Shown: positions 11,446-23,432 of the stretch, one piece after another | Numbering within the stretch: position 1 is the first letter of the stretch | Layout of the letters: every line of letters begins with the position of its first letter | Assembly: GCA_018340805.1 (NCBI GenBank) | Contig: JACMZG010001908.1 | Span: forward strand, 16,236,061-16,300,060 | Length of the DNA stretch: 64,000 bases | Direction: 5' to 3' | From: Microvelia longipes | Taxonomy: Eukaryota; Arthropoda; Insecta; Hemiptera; Veliidae | Position numbers and translations under genes: made by a program | Notes under the pieces: generated by a model | Databases searched by the model: none | Told to the model about the DNA's origin: nothing | Seen by the model: only the letters and a program-made list of their open reading frames with translations

Positions 11446-12049
11446 ACCTTATCATCATCAAGTTACTTAGACTTAATATCAATATTTATATGACGTTAGT
11501 TACTGCAATTTTGTACTAATCATAGTTATTTTAATTTACATAGGTGATACGGATGTAACGTGTAACGTCACAACCTTCCTTACTTTTTTCAGGGTTTAAT
11601 ATTTAATAAATATGTGATAAATATGTTTTATCATATAAATAAATAATAAAATGTCTATAGTTAATTTCTAAAATTTACTAATTTTAGCTTATTAGCTACT
11701 AGTTAGAAGCTTACTAATTTTATTCAGGTAAATATGAATTGCAAAATGTGAAAATGCTATGTATGGACTTAAATAAGTTCGTACATTGCATTTTTTACAT
11801 AATAAGAAAGGAAATCTCTTGTTATTATGTACTTACTTATTTCTACATAAAGAATTAACAGGGTTTAAAAATATTATTTTTTGGGCACCCCAACAAATCC
11901 TTAAGTTTTGACTTTAGCGTAAACATAGCGGGAGTTATGCGGGAGTCACATACAGAGAGATAGACAGCATAATGAAAACAACTCTAAACGCAATGTTGGT
12001 AAACGCAATTTCATAAAAATATAAAATATTGGTTTTTAGATTTTTAGGA
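11446..12049. other. A+T-rich stretch, nothing recognised
   Basis: No gene or diagnosable repeat end is seen. Confidence 0.4.
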
Positions 12050-12098
12050 TGAGCACAATACTTTTCCTATATATGTACAATAGGTGAGGAAAAGTAAA
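12050..12098 (-). repeat. H5S family, hairpin-end fragment
   Basis: Solo terminal hairpin in minus orientation: ATACTTTTCCTATATATG and GTGAGGAAAAGTAAAA. Confidence 0.55.
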
Positions 12099-12514
12099 AA
12101 TTGAATTCAATATTTGTCAGTTTCTTTATACAGATTTAAATTTGTTTCTAAAAGGTTTTTAACATCATGGACATTAAAAAGAATGTTGGAGAATCCTCGA
12201 CCTCACGCCTACGTGGAATGACCTACACTCAAGAAGAATAGTTGACCAATATTTTGCTTTGTTTGTATTCTCACGTGTCCTCTCCACGTGTGTACAATAT
12301 ACACATAGGACCTTGGGTACTAAGGTTATATCTTTCGTGTTTAGTAGTACAAAGGTACAAGTAAGCCTGCCCTGAAACTTTTTAGAGAATTTTTCTTTAG
12401 CATTTTTATTGCTAGCTATTTTGATGTTTTAAAACCATTAAGCCTATAGGATTGGTGTCATAAAAAAAAGAAAATAGGTAGTTTTTCTTAAAGAAAAGTG
12501 GTTTCACCATTTCC

Positions 12515-12940
12515 CAATCTTTAAAAAACGTTCACTAGTCATTTAATAAAAATTTAACTAATGCTGATAATGAGTTGAAACTTGGCACATATGTTAGTCT
12601 TATATATAGTCAAATGCGTGCAAAATCTCAATCCGATTGCATCATTTTCCCGTGTTTTATGATTTTCCCGAGTCATTCTTGCGGGTTCATGACGTCATAA
12701 AAAAAATATTTTCCTAGTAGGACAACTACAGCGGTAGACCGATTTTTGTACAAAATTTCATCTCTCTAGCATAAATACACTGTGCGCTACGATGATAAGA
12801 CACACACACACACATACTGACAGGCAACTTTGCAAAAACCACTCAGGAGGCCTTAAAAACACCTGAAACGGATAATTCCAGTTTCGGATTTTTTTGCTAA
12901 CACAATACTTTTCCTACGGTATAAATAAGGAAAAGTAAAA
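12515..12940 (-). repeat. H5S family copy, 5S part missing
   Basis: Minus orientation, hairpin end at 12908-12940 (ACTTTTCC, TACGGTATAAATAAGGAAAAG). Family motifs in order: GATAATTCCAGTTTCGG, (CA)n, GACGTCATAAAAAA, CATTTTCCCGTGTTTTATG and GCTGATAATGAG. The copy stops before the 5S-like segment. Confidence 0.75.
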
Positions 12941-13363
12941 AGGCTACTGGCAGACGCAGCAAAAGGGTTGAATGAAGGCCTCTCATGTTTTTTCTCCCAA
13001 GAGTAATACAAAAAATTTTTGTTCAGAAAAATCAGACCATTTTTTAGCAATCAACAGATAAATTTATCACAATATTATATAACATATGATAAAAAACAGA
13101 AATATTAAATAGTTATTATAGCTATTATTTGTAGTTATTATTTATATGGCAATAAATAAAATTAGGATTATCTTGCAATTTAGATGATAAAACTGTGAGA
13201 CTTTTACTGAGTCAAGATTCTAAAAATTAAATTTATCAATATATGATTAATTCAAATGTTAACAATTTTTTTTAAATTTTAAATAAGTATTATAATTAGT
13301 CTTCCCATTCTAATTTAAATATATTTTATTTTTCTTTAGATTGTGTTGTTTTGTTGTTAATTT

Positions 13364-13680
13364 TTACTTTTCCTAATTTATACCGTAGGTATATAGGAAA
13401 AGTATTGTGTTAAAAAAAAATTATAAATGATGCTATCCTCTCATCTAATCATCAGCATTAGTTCAATATTTATCGTATGACTTGTATACGTTTTTTAAAA
13501 AAATTGTAAAAATAATCCAATTGACTAGAAATTTGGTTATAGTGTATAACTTTACGTAATAAATAAGTACACAAAGTTTCGTCTTAATTCGATAAGAATT
13601 TATATGATTTTTGTTCGATCATAAAAGTTAAGTAGTATCGAGCGTGGACAGTGCTTGGATGGGTGACCGTCGGGAATTGG
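13364..13680 (+). repeat. H5S family copy with internal deletion
   Basis: It has the best-preserved hairpin, 13366-13404 (CTTTTCCTAATTTATACC, GTA, GGTATATAGGAAAAG). An internal deletion then joins it to CATCAGCATTAGTTCAAT and on to the 5S-like segment at 13627-13678 (AGTTAAGTAGTATCGAGC, GGATGGGTGACCG). It ends soon after the 5S part. Confidence 0.75.
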
Positions 13681-14304
13681 TTATTGCTTTCTATAGTTGA
13701 CCAGTATTCCTTAAGCATCCTATAAGGATGCCTAATAATGATTAGTTTCAGCGAATTTCTATAGGATAAATAAGCTTGTGAGGTTTTTTATCCAAGGTTT
13801 AAGCGTGAAGATTAAACAGTAGAACATTGTATTACAATATCAAGGTTGCGTGATAACACAGGAACTGCATAGCGACACGTGTCCGGAGATCACCTCAATG
13901 ACGTATTATGTCAAGAATCAAGTATAATCGTATCAATAGTAATTACACTTTGCATACGGCATACTTATCCAATTAGCTGTGACCTTACTCTCACGTACCT
14001 ACTACTATAATAATGGAAAACGATGTCTCTTTTTAAGAAAATGTATGTGTTTAAAATAAGCAATTCGCACCTAACTAGAGGACATCAATAGTACTTGGCG
14101 TTGAATAAAGAAGAGTATATCCTCAGAATCCTATCAAATCTTCAAGGTTAAATCAGACTTGATTTCTGTTTTAAGTTTCATTGCATGGATCATAGATTGA
14201 GCCGTTTGGTGTGGACAGTGAGCATTAAGAAAGAGCATGTATACATACATATGCATCGCATAGTATAAATGCATATATCCAACTCCATATAATGTCTAAG
14301 AAAT
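13681..14304. other. unrecognised sequence
   Basis: Slightly less A+T-rich than its surroundings. No gene, tRNA-like fold or repeat termini found. Confidence 0.35.
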
Positions 14305-14450
14305 GTATTGATAACTAACACATACACGTACTGACAAACCACTTTGCAAAAAGCACTTAAGAGGCCCTAAAACGGATAATTCCGGTTTCGGATTTATTTG
14401 CAAACTCAATACTTTTTCTTTATACCTATACGGAATGAGGAAAAGTAAAA
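14305..14450 (-). repeat. H5S family, terminal 145 bp
   Basis: Minus orientation fragment with ACTTTGCAAAAAGCACTTA, GATAATTCCGGTTTCGG and the terminal hairpin sequence ending GAGGAAAAGTAAAA. Confidence 0.65.
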
Positions 14451-15139
14451 ATGCGAGAAAAAAGGAAGGTTATTCTTATTACTAATATTATTATTATAAC
14501 CAAGAATTAATAATTGATTCTACCCAGATGATTCTATTAGAATAGAATTCTTATACAATTCTTGGTATTATAATCTTATAGTAAAAAGATATACATATAT
14601 TAGCTCTCACCTAGTGGTCATTTAAGGAACTTCACCAGTGGCAGTAAAAAAACTGTGAACACAAGTAAAAAACTACGAAACTGTCGCAGACGGTAAAAAG
14701 CGCAATTCACCTACGTTATTGAGGATGTAAAGTGCCTACTTTACAGCCGTCCAAAAATACCTTTTTAATATTATTAAAAGTAAATCTGATTTGGTAAAAT
14801 TTATAATTTAAAAAGTTATCTGTAGGAGTAATTTGGTCACTGTTTTTCTATGATATGAAAAATTACTTCGGTAAGAGAAAAGAATACGAAATTCAACAAG
14901 TTGTGTAAGTCCTTGGAATTAAATTATTCTAATGACTGATTATTGCACAATACGAGCAAATGTTTGCATTTTTAAAAGTTCTACAAAATGAAAAATATTA
15001 ACTACATTTTTAATAACAGCCAGAGTGATTAAAACATGATGACCTAAACGTATCACTTATCCATTTCATGTAATATCAGCATTGTATGATAACAAAATAT
15101 GAGATTATGGAAATTAAAGAAATCTCGGAACTTTCCTAA
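14451..15139. other. A+T-rich stretch, nothing recognised
   Basis: No gene or repeat end is supported. Confidence 0.35.
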
Positions 15140-15356
15140 CTATATTGGATTTGCCATGCACGAACTCATCACATCGGACTCGCTTCGCTCGTCCTCAGAA
15201 AATAATGAATCACCTAATTTATATTGCAACACGTCTTCAGACTCAATTTACTCGTTTTCAGACAGTTAAACCGTTTGATTTATTCCCAGCGGTCACCCAT
15301 CCTGGTTCTGACTTTGCTTCATGCTACTTACCATTGATGATCCGACAAAAGCCGTA
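15140..15356 (-). repeat. H5S family, 5S-side fragment
   Basis: Minus orientation. The 5S-like segment is at 15283-15331 (complement of AAGTAGCATGAAGC and GGATGGGTGACCGCTGG), followed by the GACGAGCGAAGCGAGTCCGA motif at 15174-15196. The hairpin side is missing. A 73-codon frame here is not a gene. Confidence 0.7.
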
Positions 15357-15822
15357 TATATACTAGCTGTAATGAAATAAAACTTGGCGGTCTTATTTTG
15401 TTCGTGATGAGACATGCTTGTACCACATATCAACTTTTCAAATATTTTTTTTAAAAAATGACGTATACATGTTTTGTACGAATTTCAAATTTATACAAAC
15501 GATTTTCCGCGTTTTATAAAGCTTTGATGTTTTTTTTGGAGTCATTAATAACTGTTTGTGACTGTTTAAGTATCTATAGTCTCTGGTGACGCCACACAAA
15601 TTTTATTTTCTGACAGCTCAACTTGACATAAACAGGGTAACACCAAACTTAAGATAAAAATTTAGGACTTTTAAAAAAAAATCAAGGATAATTATTGAAT
15701 TTAAACAATAGCAAAAAACAAAATTAGGGTAAAAAATGATAAAATGAAAGATCTAGTGAAATTACTTACCCTTTAAGTACCAAATAAAAATATAAGTATG
15801 ATATACACAATTCGTACTTTTT

Positions 15823-16675
15823 TACTTTTCCTAATTTATACCCTAGGCATATAGGAAAAGTACTGTGTTTGTGAAAAAATCCGAAACCGGGATGATACCG
15901 GAATTATCCGTTTCAGGCGTTTTTAAGTCCTCCTAAGTGGTTTTTGCAAAATTGGCTGTCTGTATGTGTGTGTCTGTTATCATCATAGCACCCAGTGTAT
16001 TTATGCTAGAGAGTTAAAATTTTGTACAGAAATCAGTCTACCGCTGTAGTTGAGCTATTCAGAAAATATTTTTGATGACGTCATTAACCTGCAAAAATGA
16101 CGCTTTATGATGCATTAATTTTTTGCATGACTCAACAAAAATTTCGAAAAATCATAAAACACGGGAAAATGATGATATCGGATTGAGATTTGGCACACAT
16201 CCGGCTATGTATAAGACTAACGTATATGCCAAGTTTCATCTCATTATCACCATTAGTTTAATTTTTATCGAATGACTTGTGTACATTTTTTAAAAAAAAT
16301 GTGAAAAATCAGAAAGTGATTTAATTAAAATGCCCACATAGCTCAAGGGTTTTTCTCTTTTAATGTGGGCAAAATAACTTCAATTGTATAATTATAATAT
16401 TGTTTATATACATAAAAAATAAAGGAATTTATATAAAAAACTTGGAAAAAGTTAGTTATTTACTCAATAAATAAGTACACGAAGCTTCGTTTTAATACGA
16501 CAAGTATATCCGTGATTTTGTTGGATCATAAACATTAAGCAGCATTACGCGTGGTCAGTGCTGTATTGGTGACCGCTGAGAATAAAAGGGATGAATTTAC
16601 TATTTGAGAACGAGCGAAGCGAGTCCGAAGACATGTTGCAGTATAATTTTGGCGAATTGTTTATTCCGAGGACTG
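15823..16675 (+). repeat. H5S family copy, near full length
   Basis: Hairpin at 15827-15863, then ATCCGAAACCGGGATGATAC, GTGTGTGTCTGTTATCATC, ACACGGGAAAATGATG and ATGACTTGTGTACA. The 5S-like segment is at 16534-16583 (ATTAAGCAGCATTACGC, GGTGACCGCTGAGAAT) and GAACGAGCGAAGCGAGTCCG follows. Relative to other copies it has extra sequence around 16333-16440, starting with a small inverted repeat TGCCCACAT to ATGTGGGCA. Confidence 0.8.
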
Positions 16676-16959
16676 ATAAAACTGCATTGTATCGGATTGA
16701 TGAAATAAATCTAAATTAAGACTCTTAAAAAGTACTCATTTTTACACCTCTTTTTGAGAAGGTTGCATTAATTTTATAATAAACTACATAATTTTTTGTT
16801 ATACATAAATAAATTTGTTAAAATAATAAATTAAAATTTAATATACTTTAAAAGAAAGTTTTAAAAAAAACATGGTTTTTCCTAGGGTATTAAGGGTGAA
16901 ACGAAATCCAAAATTTTTTAGGTTGGTAGACACCCTATTACATATTAATTTTGGTGCAA

Positions 16960-17140
16960 CTCTCTATCATATATGCACTGGAACTACGAATACGGCGTAC
17001 AGTTACACACTCGCACAGACAGACAACTAAGTAAAAGCATCTGATAGGGATAATTCAGGTAAAAATCCCGGTTTCGGATTTTTCGTGCAAACACAATACT
17101 TTTTTTTTAATGTGCCTGCGGTGAAAAATGAGAAAAATTA
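16960..17140 (-). repeat. H5S family, hairpin-side fragment, diverged
   Basis: Minus orientation, with ACAGACAGACAACT, AATCCCGGTTTCGG, GCAAACACAATACTTTTT and a degraded hairpin end. Internal and 5S parts are absent. Confidence 0.55.
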
Positions 17141-17754
17141 AAAAAGCAAAATAAAATAAATTTGAAAAGGTGGGGAAAAATAAGAAAAATAAAAGTTTAA
17201 ATTCAGAGTCACGGCCAAGGTTACATTCTCTTACGTTATTTTCATCCTCACGCTCACTAACACACACAGATGATAAAAACAACAAAGTACATCACTGTGT
17301 CTGTTTTGTTAGCGATATAGCACTATTTATACTTACTCATACCCACTGTAACATTGAACAACACAAATACATATTTACTTAGTTAAACCTTACACTAACG
17401 AATACTTGTACACAATGCATTTGTAACAACAGAGCGAACCTGAGTGTCTTTTCTGTGCGGTATTATTAACTCAACGATACAGGCGCGCGTGAGTGCTAAT
17501 ATTGGCACTCTAATGCAGCTCCACAAGTCACTTTTAATCTTTGTTAAAATGCATTAATTTTGAATGCTAAAACATATCTGCATATGTTCCTAAAATAAAA
17601 TCATACTTGTCGAATAGTTCCAAATGTTTAATGTACTGGTTTTATATAAAAACAGATTAATTACTCAAAACTCCTATGTATTTTAATGTATAATAATTAA
17701 CTAAGCTTTCAAATATTTAATAATTACTAGTTAATAATTACTAGCTTTCAAAGT
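17141..17754. other. A+T-rich stretch, nothing recognised
   Basis: Two overlapping antisense frames near 17055-17382 have no recognisable domain; not called. Confidence 0.35.
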
Positions 17755-17877
17755 AACAAATATTAAATAAAAAAAACAATTTTACAAACTGCTTCATATT
17801 GCACCTTGGTATGGTTTGAATACCAAGGTGCAATGTGAAGTAGTTTGTAAAATTGTTTTTTTATTTTATATTTGTTA
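17755..17877. repeat. long near-perfect inverted repeat (57-bp arms)
   Basis: Arms 17755-17812 and 17820-17877 pair with only a few mismatches around a 7-nt loop GGTTTGA. The inner stem includes CACCTTGGTAT against ATACCAAGGTG. It could be a MITE, or the fold of a small-RNA precursor. No target duplication was resolved and no transcription signal is visible. Confidence 0.7.
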
Positions 17878-18191
17878 AACTCTGATGATGATTAATTTTT
17901 AGTCGAAAGCTTAATTAATTATTATATATTAAAAACTATAGGACTGTGTAATTAATCTGTTTTTATTTTTTTTTTTATGAGTCCACTAAAAAGGTACTGT
18001 TTTTATTTTATTCCATAAATCAAAGGTCTCAAAGTTGTTGTTTTCACTATTTAGGTCTATGTAAAATTTGCCCTATGGTCTTAGATTTTCTTTAACGAAG
18101 AGTACATCTAAGCATGATATCGAAAATGAAAAAAAAACGTTATGCTCTACGACTTAAAGTAGCACAGCAATAAAGGCTTCAAATTAAAATT

Positions 18192-18585
18192 CTGGCGCGG
18201 TGATCCGCATGCCGGGCGAATTTCCTTTGAAATACGTGTTTCCGAGCTTAAAATTCTATTTCTTACTTAGCTCATATTTTCTATACTTTCAAAGAAAATG
18301 CACTAAACCCTTTAAAGATAATCTGGATAATATAAACTGGTCTAACTTATGCAAATAATTGTGTACTCTACCAATTTTGGAGGCATAGTTTTTTTTTATA
18401 AAAAGTTGATGAATATGCACATTTCCTATGAAAAATACAGAAAAATATGTAACGAGTAACATAATAATTAAGTTACTGCTCAAGTTGTGAAGCATAAACG
18501 GGAAACGTAAGCTAAAAATAGATTGTGAAGCACGGGAACACGCATTTCAAAGAAAATTCGCCCGCCGTACGGACCACTACGCCAG
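18192..18585. mobile_element. CTGGCG-TIR MITE, full copy
   Basis: Terminal inverted repeats of about 50 bp begin CTGGCGCGGTGATCCGCATG on the left and end CGTACGGACCACTACGCCAG on the right. Further in both carry GGGCGAATTT and a CTTTGAAATACGTG-like stretch. The 394-bp body has no transposase. It matches the full copy at 58532-58952 and three fragments. The target duplication is not clear. Confidence 0.8.
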
Positions 18586-18765
18586 TATTATTTTGTAGTT
18601 ATAAACTTATATAATGTAAAAAACGAAAAAAAAATATCGTCCTTACTAGATTTCAATCAAGCTAGAATCAATCAAATAAAAACCGTCAAAATCAATCAAA
18701 AAATAGAAAGAATAAAAATCAATAAAATAAACCGGTTTTATTTGATTCTGCGCCCTAAAAACATT

Positions 18766-18796
18766 GGCTCGAAGCCACCCAGGGTGGCTTCGAGCC
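18766..18796. repeat. perfect 31-nt palindrome
   Basis: GGCTCGAAGCCACCC, a single A, then its exact complement GGGTGGCTTCGAGCC. It is strikingly G+C-rich for this region and lies inside sequence related to repeat family F. Confidence 0.8.
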
Positions 18797-19169
18797 TACA
18801 GCCCTAAAAAAGGTTAAAAACAAAACCAGACTCCAAATATTAATGTTTACCTACTGGTTGTTAGGGTTTCCGGTAATTTAACACTGTTGTTTTAAAATAT
18901 GGCTCCAGTTTACACAAAATAAATATTTTATACTTTTCCAATAAAGAACTTCTTTAAAAAAACACAGTTGTTTTGACTTTTTGGTAACTTATAAAAGTCG
19001 TATCGAAACGACCATCAATAAAATAATAAATAAAATCATAAAATAAAACCAGTTTTATTTGATTCAGCGTCCCAAAAACATTGAAAACGACACCCCAGTT
19101 GAAAGTTTTTATTTATAGTCCGTAATTTTAGTTTCCGGTCATATTTACTATGATTTTTTAACTTTTTCT

Positions 19170-19400
19170 TAAAGACGTGTGGTCTTACCGAATCTGGGCC
19201 GGTTTCATTCCATTTAGGGAATCAAAAAAGATATTATCCGAATAATATTAAAATTGAATTTACTGATTTTTTAAAAGTTTTGTTGATTCAACATACTGGG
19301 TTAGTTACTTCATAACAACCTGGTTTTCAATAGGGTTTGTGTCCTCCCCATGGTTGATTTCTGTACCAAGTTTGATTTAAAATATTGTTTAGAAAAATAA
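19170..19400 (-). repeat. fragment of repeat family F
   Basis: TTGTTGATTCAACATACTGG, CAACCTGGTTTTCAATAGGG and TTTGTGTCC match the inner half of family F as seen at 34.4 kb (minus orientation). Confidence 0.5.
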
Positions 19401-20008
19401 CAAAAACCTTATTAATTAACGTTATAAAGGTTAACGTTATTAATTATTAACGTTATAAAGGTTATATTTAAACACAATTATTTTTCTCTAAGCGTAACAC
19501 GCTTAAAATTGTAAGAAAACCCAACTTCACATTGCTTTTCTATTATTTAAAAAGCTTTTTATTTCTAAGAAAATTTTCATTTGGCAAAAACCTTTGATAT
19601 TCAACATAACAAAGATAGCCAAATATTTTTCACTGCCACAGCGTTTATTTTCGATTGTTTGTATGCCAGAAAATTTGCCATAATAAATATATAGTTGTGG
19701 TAGACTGCCAAATAAAAGACAGCTGTTTTGATTCAATGCCAACTGCCATTACAAGGTTTAGTACCTGTCATATTATTTTCATTTTAATTTTTAGGGCAAT
19801 GTTTTGTATTGGCAGTGTTCATGAAAATTTATTTATAGAATATTATTCTGTAATATTTATTATTAGATATGAAATTATTAAATTTAAATATTTTAGGGCC
19901 TAGGTTATTTATTTATGCGACATCATGAAATAGGTCAGTAGTTGTATTCAGAAAATTACTTCCGACTAAGTAAGATATGTTTCTGTGTCAAATACATAAG
20001 AATAAGGG

Positions 20009-20009
<1 letters not shown>

Positions 20010-20102
<93 letters not shown>
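20010..20102. repeat. compound (AT)n(GT)n microsatellite
   Basis: About 48 bp of TA repeats run directly into about 45 bp of GT repeats. The 60-codon frame across it is an artefact. Confidence 0.95.
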
Positions 20103-20105
<3 letters not shown>

Positions 20106-21274
20106 CATGCAATTAGAAGTTTAAGCAGAATCAATCCCTACTAAGGTTTCTTTGAGAGGGTTTTAAATATGGTCAAGACTTTTGAATATGGTCTCCTATT
20201 TTGACTTTGGTACTCCATTTTGCCCTTAGTGAACTGACTCGTGCGAGTTTAAATTTCTTATTGTTATAAATTATTAAATTTATTATTATTATTATTATTA
20301 ATTATTTTTTATTATTACTATTATCCGAATATGGTAATTTTGTAACTACTTTGTATTACTTTTAACATTTAAGTTATAGGATAACGTAATATTGCCGTTT
20401 AGAAACCGGATTTGATTCTAAGAAATTTGATACTCTTATACTAATATCTTTGGGTATATCTTCTCTAGTATATCTTATACTAATATCTAATATATTTGGG
20501 TATTTCTTATCACGCTATTGTTTAGTAGAACCCAAAAAACCCAATACAAGTATATCTTTAGATTTACTTTTTTTTCGGAAAATTCAATGTTGTATGCGAC
20601 ACCCAATATTAATTAAACCCCCAAAAAGTTCCCTCAACTCAATAAAAGTTCCCCAGGTTTCCTAATTTATATTTCCTTTTATTTTGTAAGCCTCAAAATT
20701 TATGAGGGGGGAGGGATGCTTTTGGCCCACTCTGTATTTTTTTAGGTATTCTCATTATCATCTCTGTTTTAGTTTAACCGTGAAAATTTCCTCTTTCAAG
20801 CTTTAAATGGATGTGCTTGGAGAAAATTTGATTGCTAACACGGGATCAATTATAAAAAAAAATGACAAAACAATTATTGTAATTTGTTAACAAAGAGTAT
20901 AATATAATCATTAAAATGAGTTGTATATTTGAACACGACTAAAAAAATGACAATGCGTTTATGAGGCAAGTTTTAATTGGTTTATGACAGCGTGATTGTA
21001 ATACAAGCATATGAAGAAAAGTATACAATATCTATGCGAGGAGTGTCTTTGACCTTGAATTGATTCAAATTTAAAACACATTTATTATGAAGCTAATCAT
21101 ACAGGGTTTTAAAAGAGTAATGACGTCATAAGTTGTATAATGTATGTTGATCTAAAGCTATGTCAACATTTCCAATATGAGTCTTCACTAACGTTGACTT
21201 GACATACACTTAGCACTTAGCGTAGTGTAACTCACGTCTACAGCGGAGGCAGGAATTACGAATAGAAATCTTGC
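20103..21274. other. A+T-rich stretch, nothing recognised
   Basis: No gene or repeat end is supported. A 71-codon frame at 20450-20665 has no recognisable domain. Confidence 0.4.
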
Positions 21275-21279
21275 TGATT

Positions 21280-21900
21280 TTTTTTACTCATTTATACCGT
21301 AGGTAATAGGAAAAGTGTGTTTGCAAAAAATCCGAAACCGGGATGCTACCTATATTATCAGTTTTAGGTATTTTAAGATTAAGACCTCCTAAGTCGTTTT
21401 CACAAAGTTGTCTGTATGTATGTGTGTGTGTGTCTGTTATCATCGTAGCTCCCAGCGTATTCATGCTAGAGAATTGAAACTTTATTCAAAAATCGATCTA
21501 TAAGTGAAGTTGTGTTATCCAAAACCATATTTTTATAACCTCATTAACCCGCAAATATGACTCAGCAACTATTTAGAAAAATCATAAAATGTGGAAAAAT
21601 GTTGCGATCAATTTGAGATTTTGCACGAAGGTAGCCATGTATAAGAACACCATATCTTGTAAGTTTCATTTCATTATCAGCATTGGTTCAATTTGTATCG
21701 AATGACTTGTATACGTTTTTTTAAAAAAAAATTGAGTTTTAAGGAGGCGTGTACTGTATTTATAGTGCACTGCACTATAAATTTGGTAATTTTTATATTT
21801 TGAAGACCAGCGAAGCAAATCCGAAGTAAGAAAGATAAGCGTAGCGAATCCGATGTGATTAGGAAAAGTTCCGAGGTACACCGTGGCCGTTTTTTTCATA
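21280..21900 (+). repeat. H5S family copy, 5S replaced or deleted
   Basis: It starts with a shortened hairpin (ACTCATTTATACCGTAGG, TAATAGGAAAAG) and keeps the family body to ATGACTTGTATACG. A deletion removes the 5S-like segment, leaving GTGCACTGCACTAT. The distal end is intact: GACCAGCGAAGCAAATCCG, AGCGTAGCGAATCCGATGTG, GTTCCGAGGTACACCG. It helps define the far boundary of the family. Confidence 0.7.
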
Positions 21901-22154
21901 GTCCTTTATAGTTACTTAATTTCATATCATCCATGCCTTGCTTCATCCACTATATCATTCTTGGACAACCTTTTTATTTCCTTATCTACCACTTCATTTC
22001 ATCCATATCTTTCATCATCCATTATACAACATTCTTTTATTGCCCTATCTGCCATTTCATATTATCCATTTCTTTCCTCCTATACTATATCGTTCTTTGT
22101 TATCCTTTTTATATCCTTAATTTTTCATTTCATATTTTAAACCTCCTATACAGG

Positions 22155-22871
22155 TTTATTCCATGTTTAAATTTTCCTACCTCATGTACCATTTTATTCC
22201 ATATTTACTTTTTCTTACCTCATTTAAAATTTTATTTCATATTACCCAGTTTATTCCATATTTACCTAGTATTTAATCATCACCCAGTTTATTCCATATT
22301 TACCTAGTCTTATCTCGTCACCCAGTTTATTCCATATTTACCTAGTCTTAAATCATCACCCAGTCCATATTTACCTAGTCTTATCTCGTCACCAGTTTAT
22401 TCCATATTTACCTAGTCTTAATCATCACCCAGTTTATTCCATATTTACCTAGTCTTATCTCGTCACCCAGTTTATTCCATATTTACCTAGTCTTAACTTA
22501 TCACCCAGTTTATTCCATATGTACCTTGTATTATCTCGTCACCCAGTTTATTCCATATTTACCTAGTCTTAATTATCACCCAGTTTATTCATATCTTGTC
22601 TATCTCATCACCCAGTTTATTCCATATCTACCTAGTCTTATCTCGTCACCCAGTTTATTCCATATTTATCTAGTCTTATCTCATCACCCAGTTTATTCCA
22701 TATTTACCTTGTCTTATCTCATCACCCAGTTTATTCCATATTTACCTAGTCTTATCTCGTCACCCAGTTTATTCCATATTTACCTAGTCTTAACTCATCA
22801 CCCAGTTTATTCCATATTTACCTAGTCTTATCTCTTTATGGAATCACCCAGTTGATTCCATATTTACCTTT
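22155..22871. repeat. minisatellite, about 38 bp unit
   Basis: About 17 units of CACCCAGTTTATTCCATATT followed by TACCTAGTCTTATCTCGT. Variation is mainly TCTCGT, AACTCAT or AATCAT at the unit end. The T/C bias gives long apparent frames on the plus strand that are not genes. Confidence 0.9.
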
Positions 22872-23432
22872 TGTACTTCAACAGCCATTCTATTTCTTTT
22901 CATCAACCAGTTCTTACACATGAGACATGTTATTCAAACTATCCTTGAAAGCTAATATTAACTTATTGCAAAGCAATACACTATTATAACAATGACTCCA
23001 CATTGCAATAGAAATTTGAATAAATACCTCCTTATTGTATAAACATTCATTTTCGAGTGGAAAATTTTCAAGATAATTGTGATAATTGTTCGCATCCGTT
23101 GTCTGTCAGTTGTAGACAAGGCGGCGGCAGTACAAGGCTGATGCAATTTCGAATAAGGTAAAATTTAATTTACCAACATTACCATTGTCCCTGCCTTACT
23201 TTTATCACTAGATTTGTTTCTCTATTCCTATTTTTTGAAAAGACTTAAAAGTTAAAAAGAATATCTAACGACACTGAAAGGTATCATTCTAGATCTAGAT
23301 ATAGACCTGAATAAAGCGCTAATTGAGTGTCAAATTATGGAAATGAATTTGAAGACCCCTTTAAGTTTGTCTTATCGACTTATAATGTCTACTTGTTTAA
23401 TGCTAAGTTACTTTAATCTTTTGTTTTTTGAC
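22872..23432. other. unrecognised A+T-rich stretch
   Basis: No gene or repeat end is supported. Confidence 0.35.

Noticed and set aside
15145..15366. 73-codon frame
   Set aside because: It lies within the 5S-side fragment of an H5S copy; related frames elsewhere follow other copies of the same repeat.
22155..22871. protein-coding frames of 85-124 codons on the plus strand
   Set aside because: They arise from a T/C-biased 38-bp minisatellite and encode repeating Phe/Leu/Pro/Tyr peptides.
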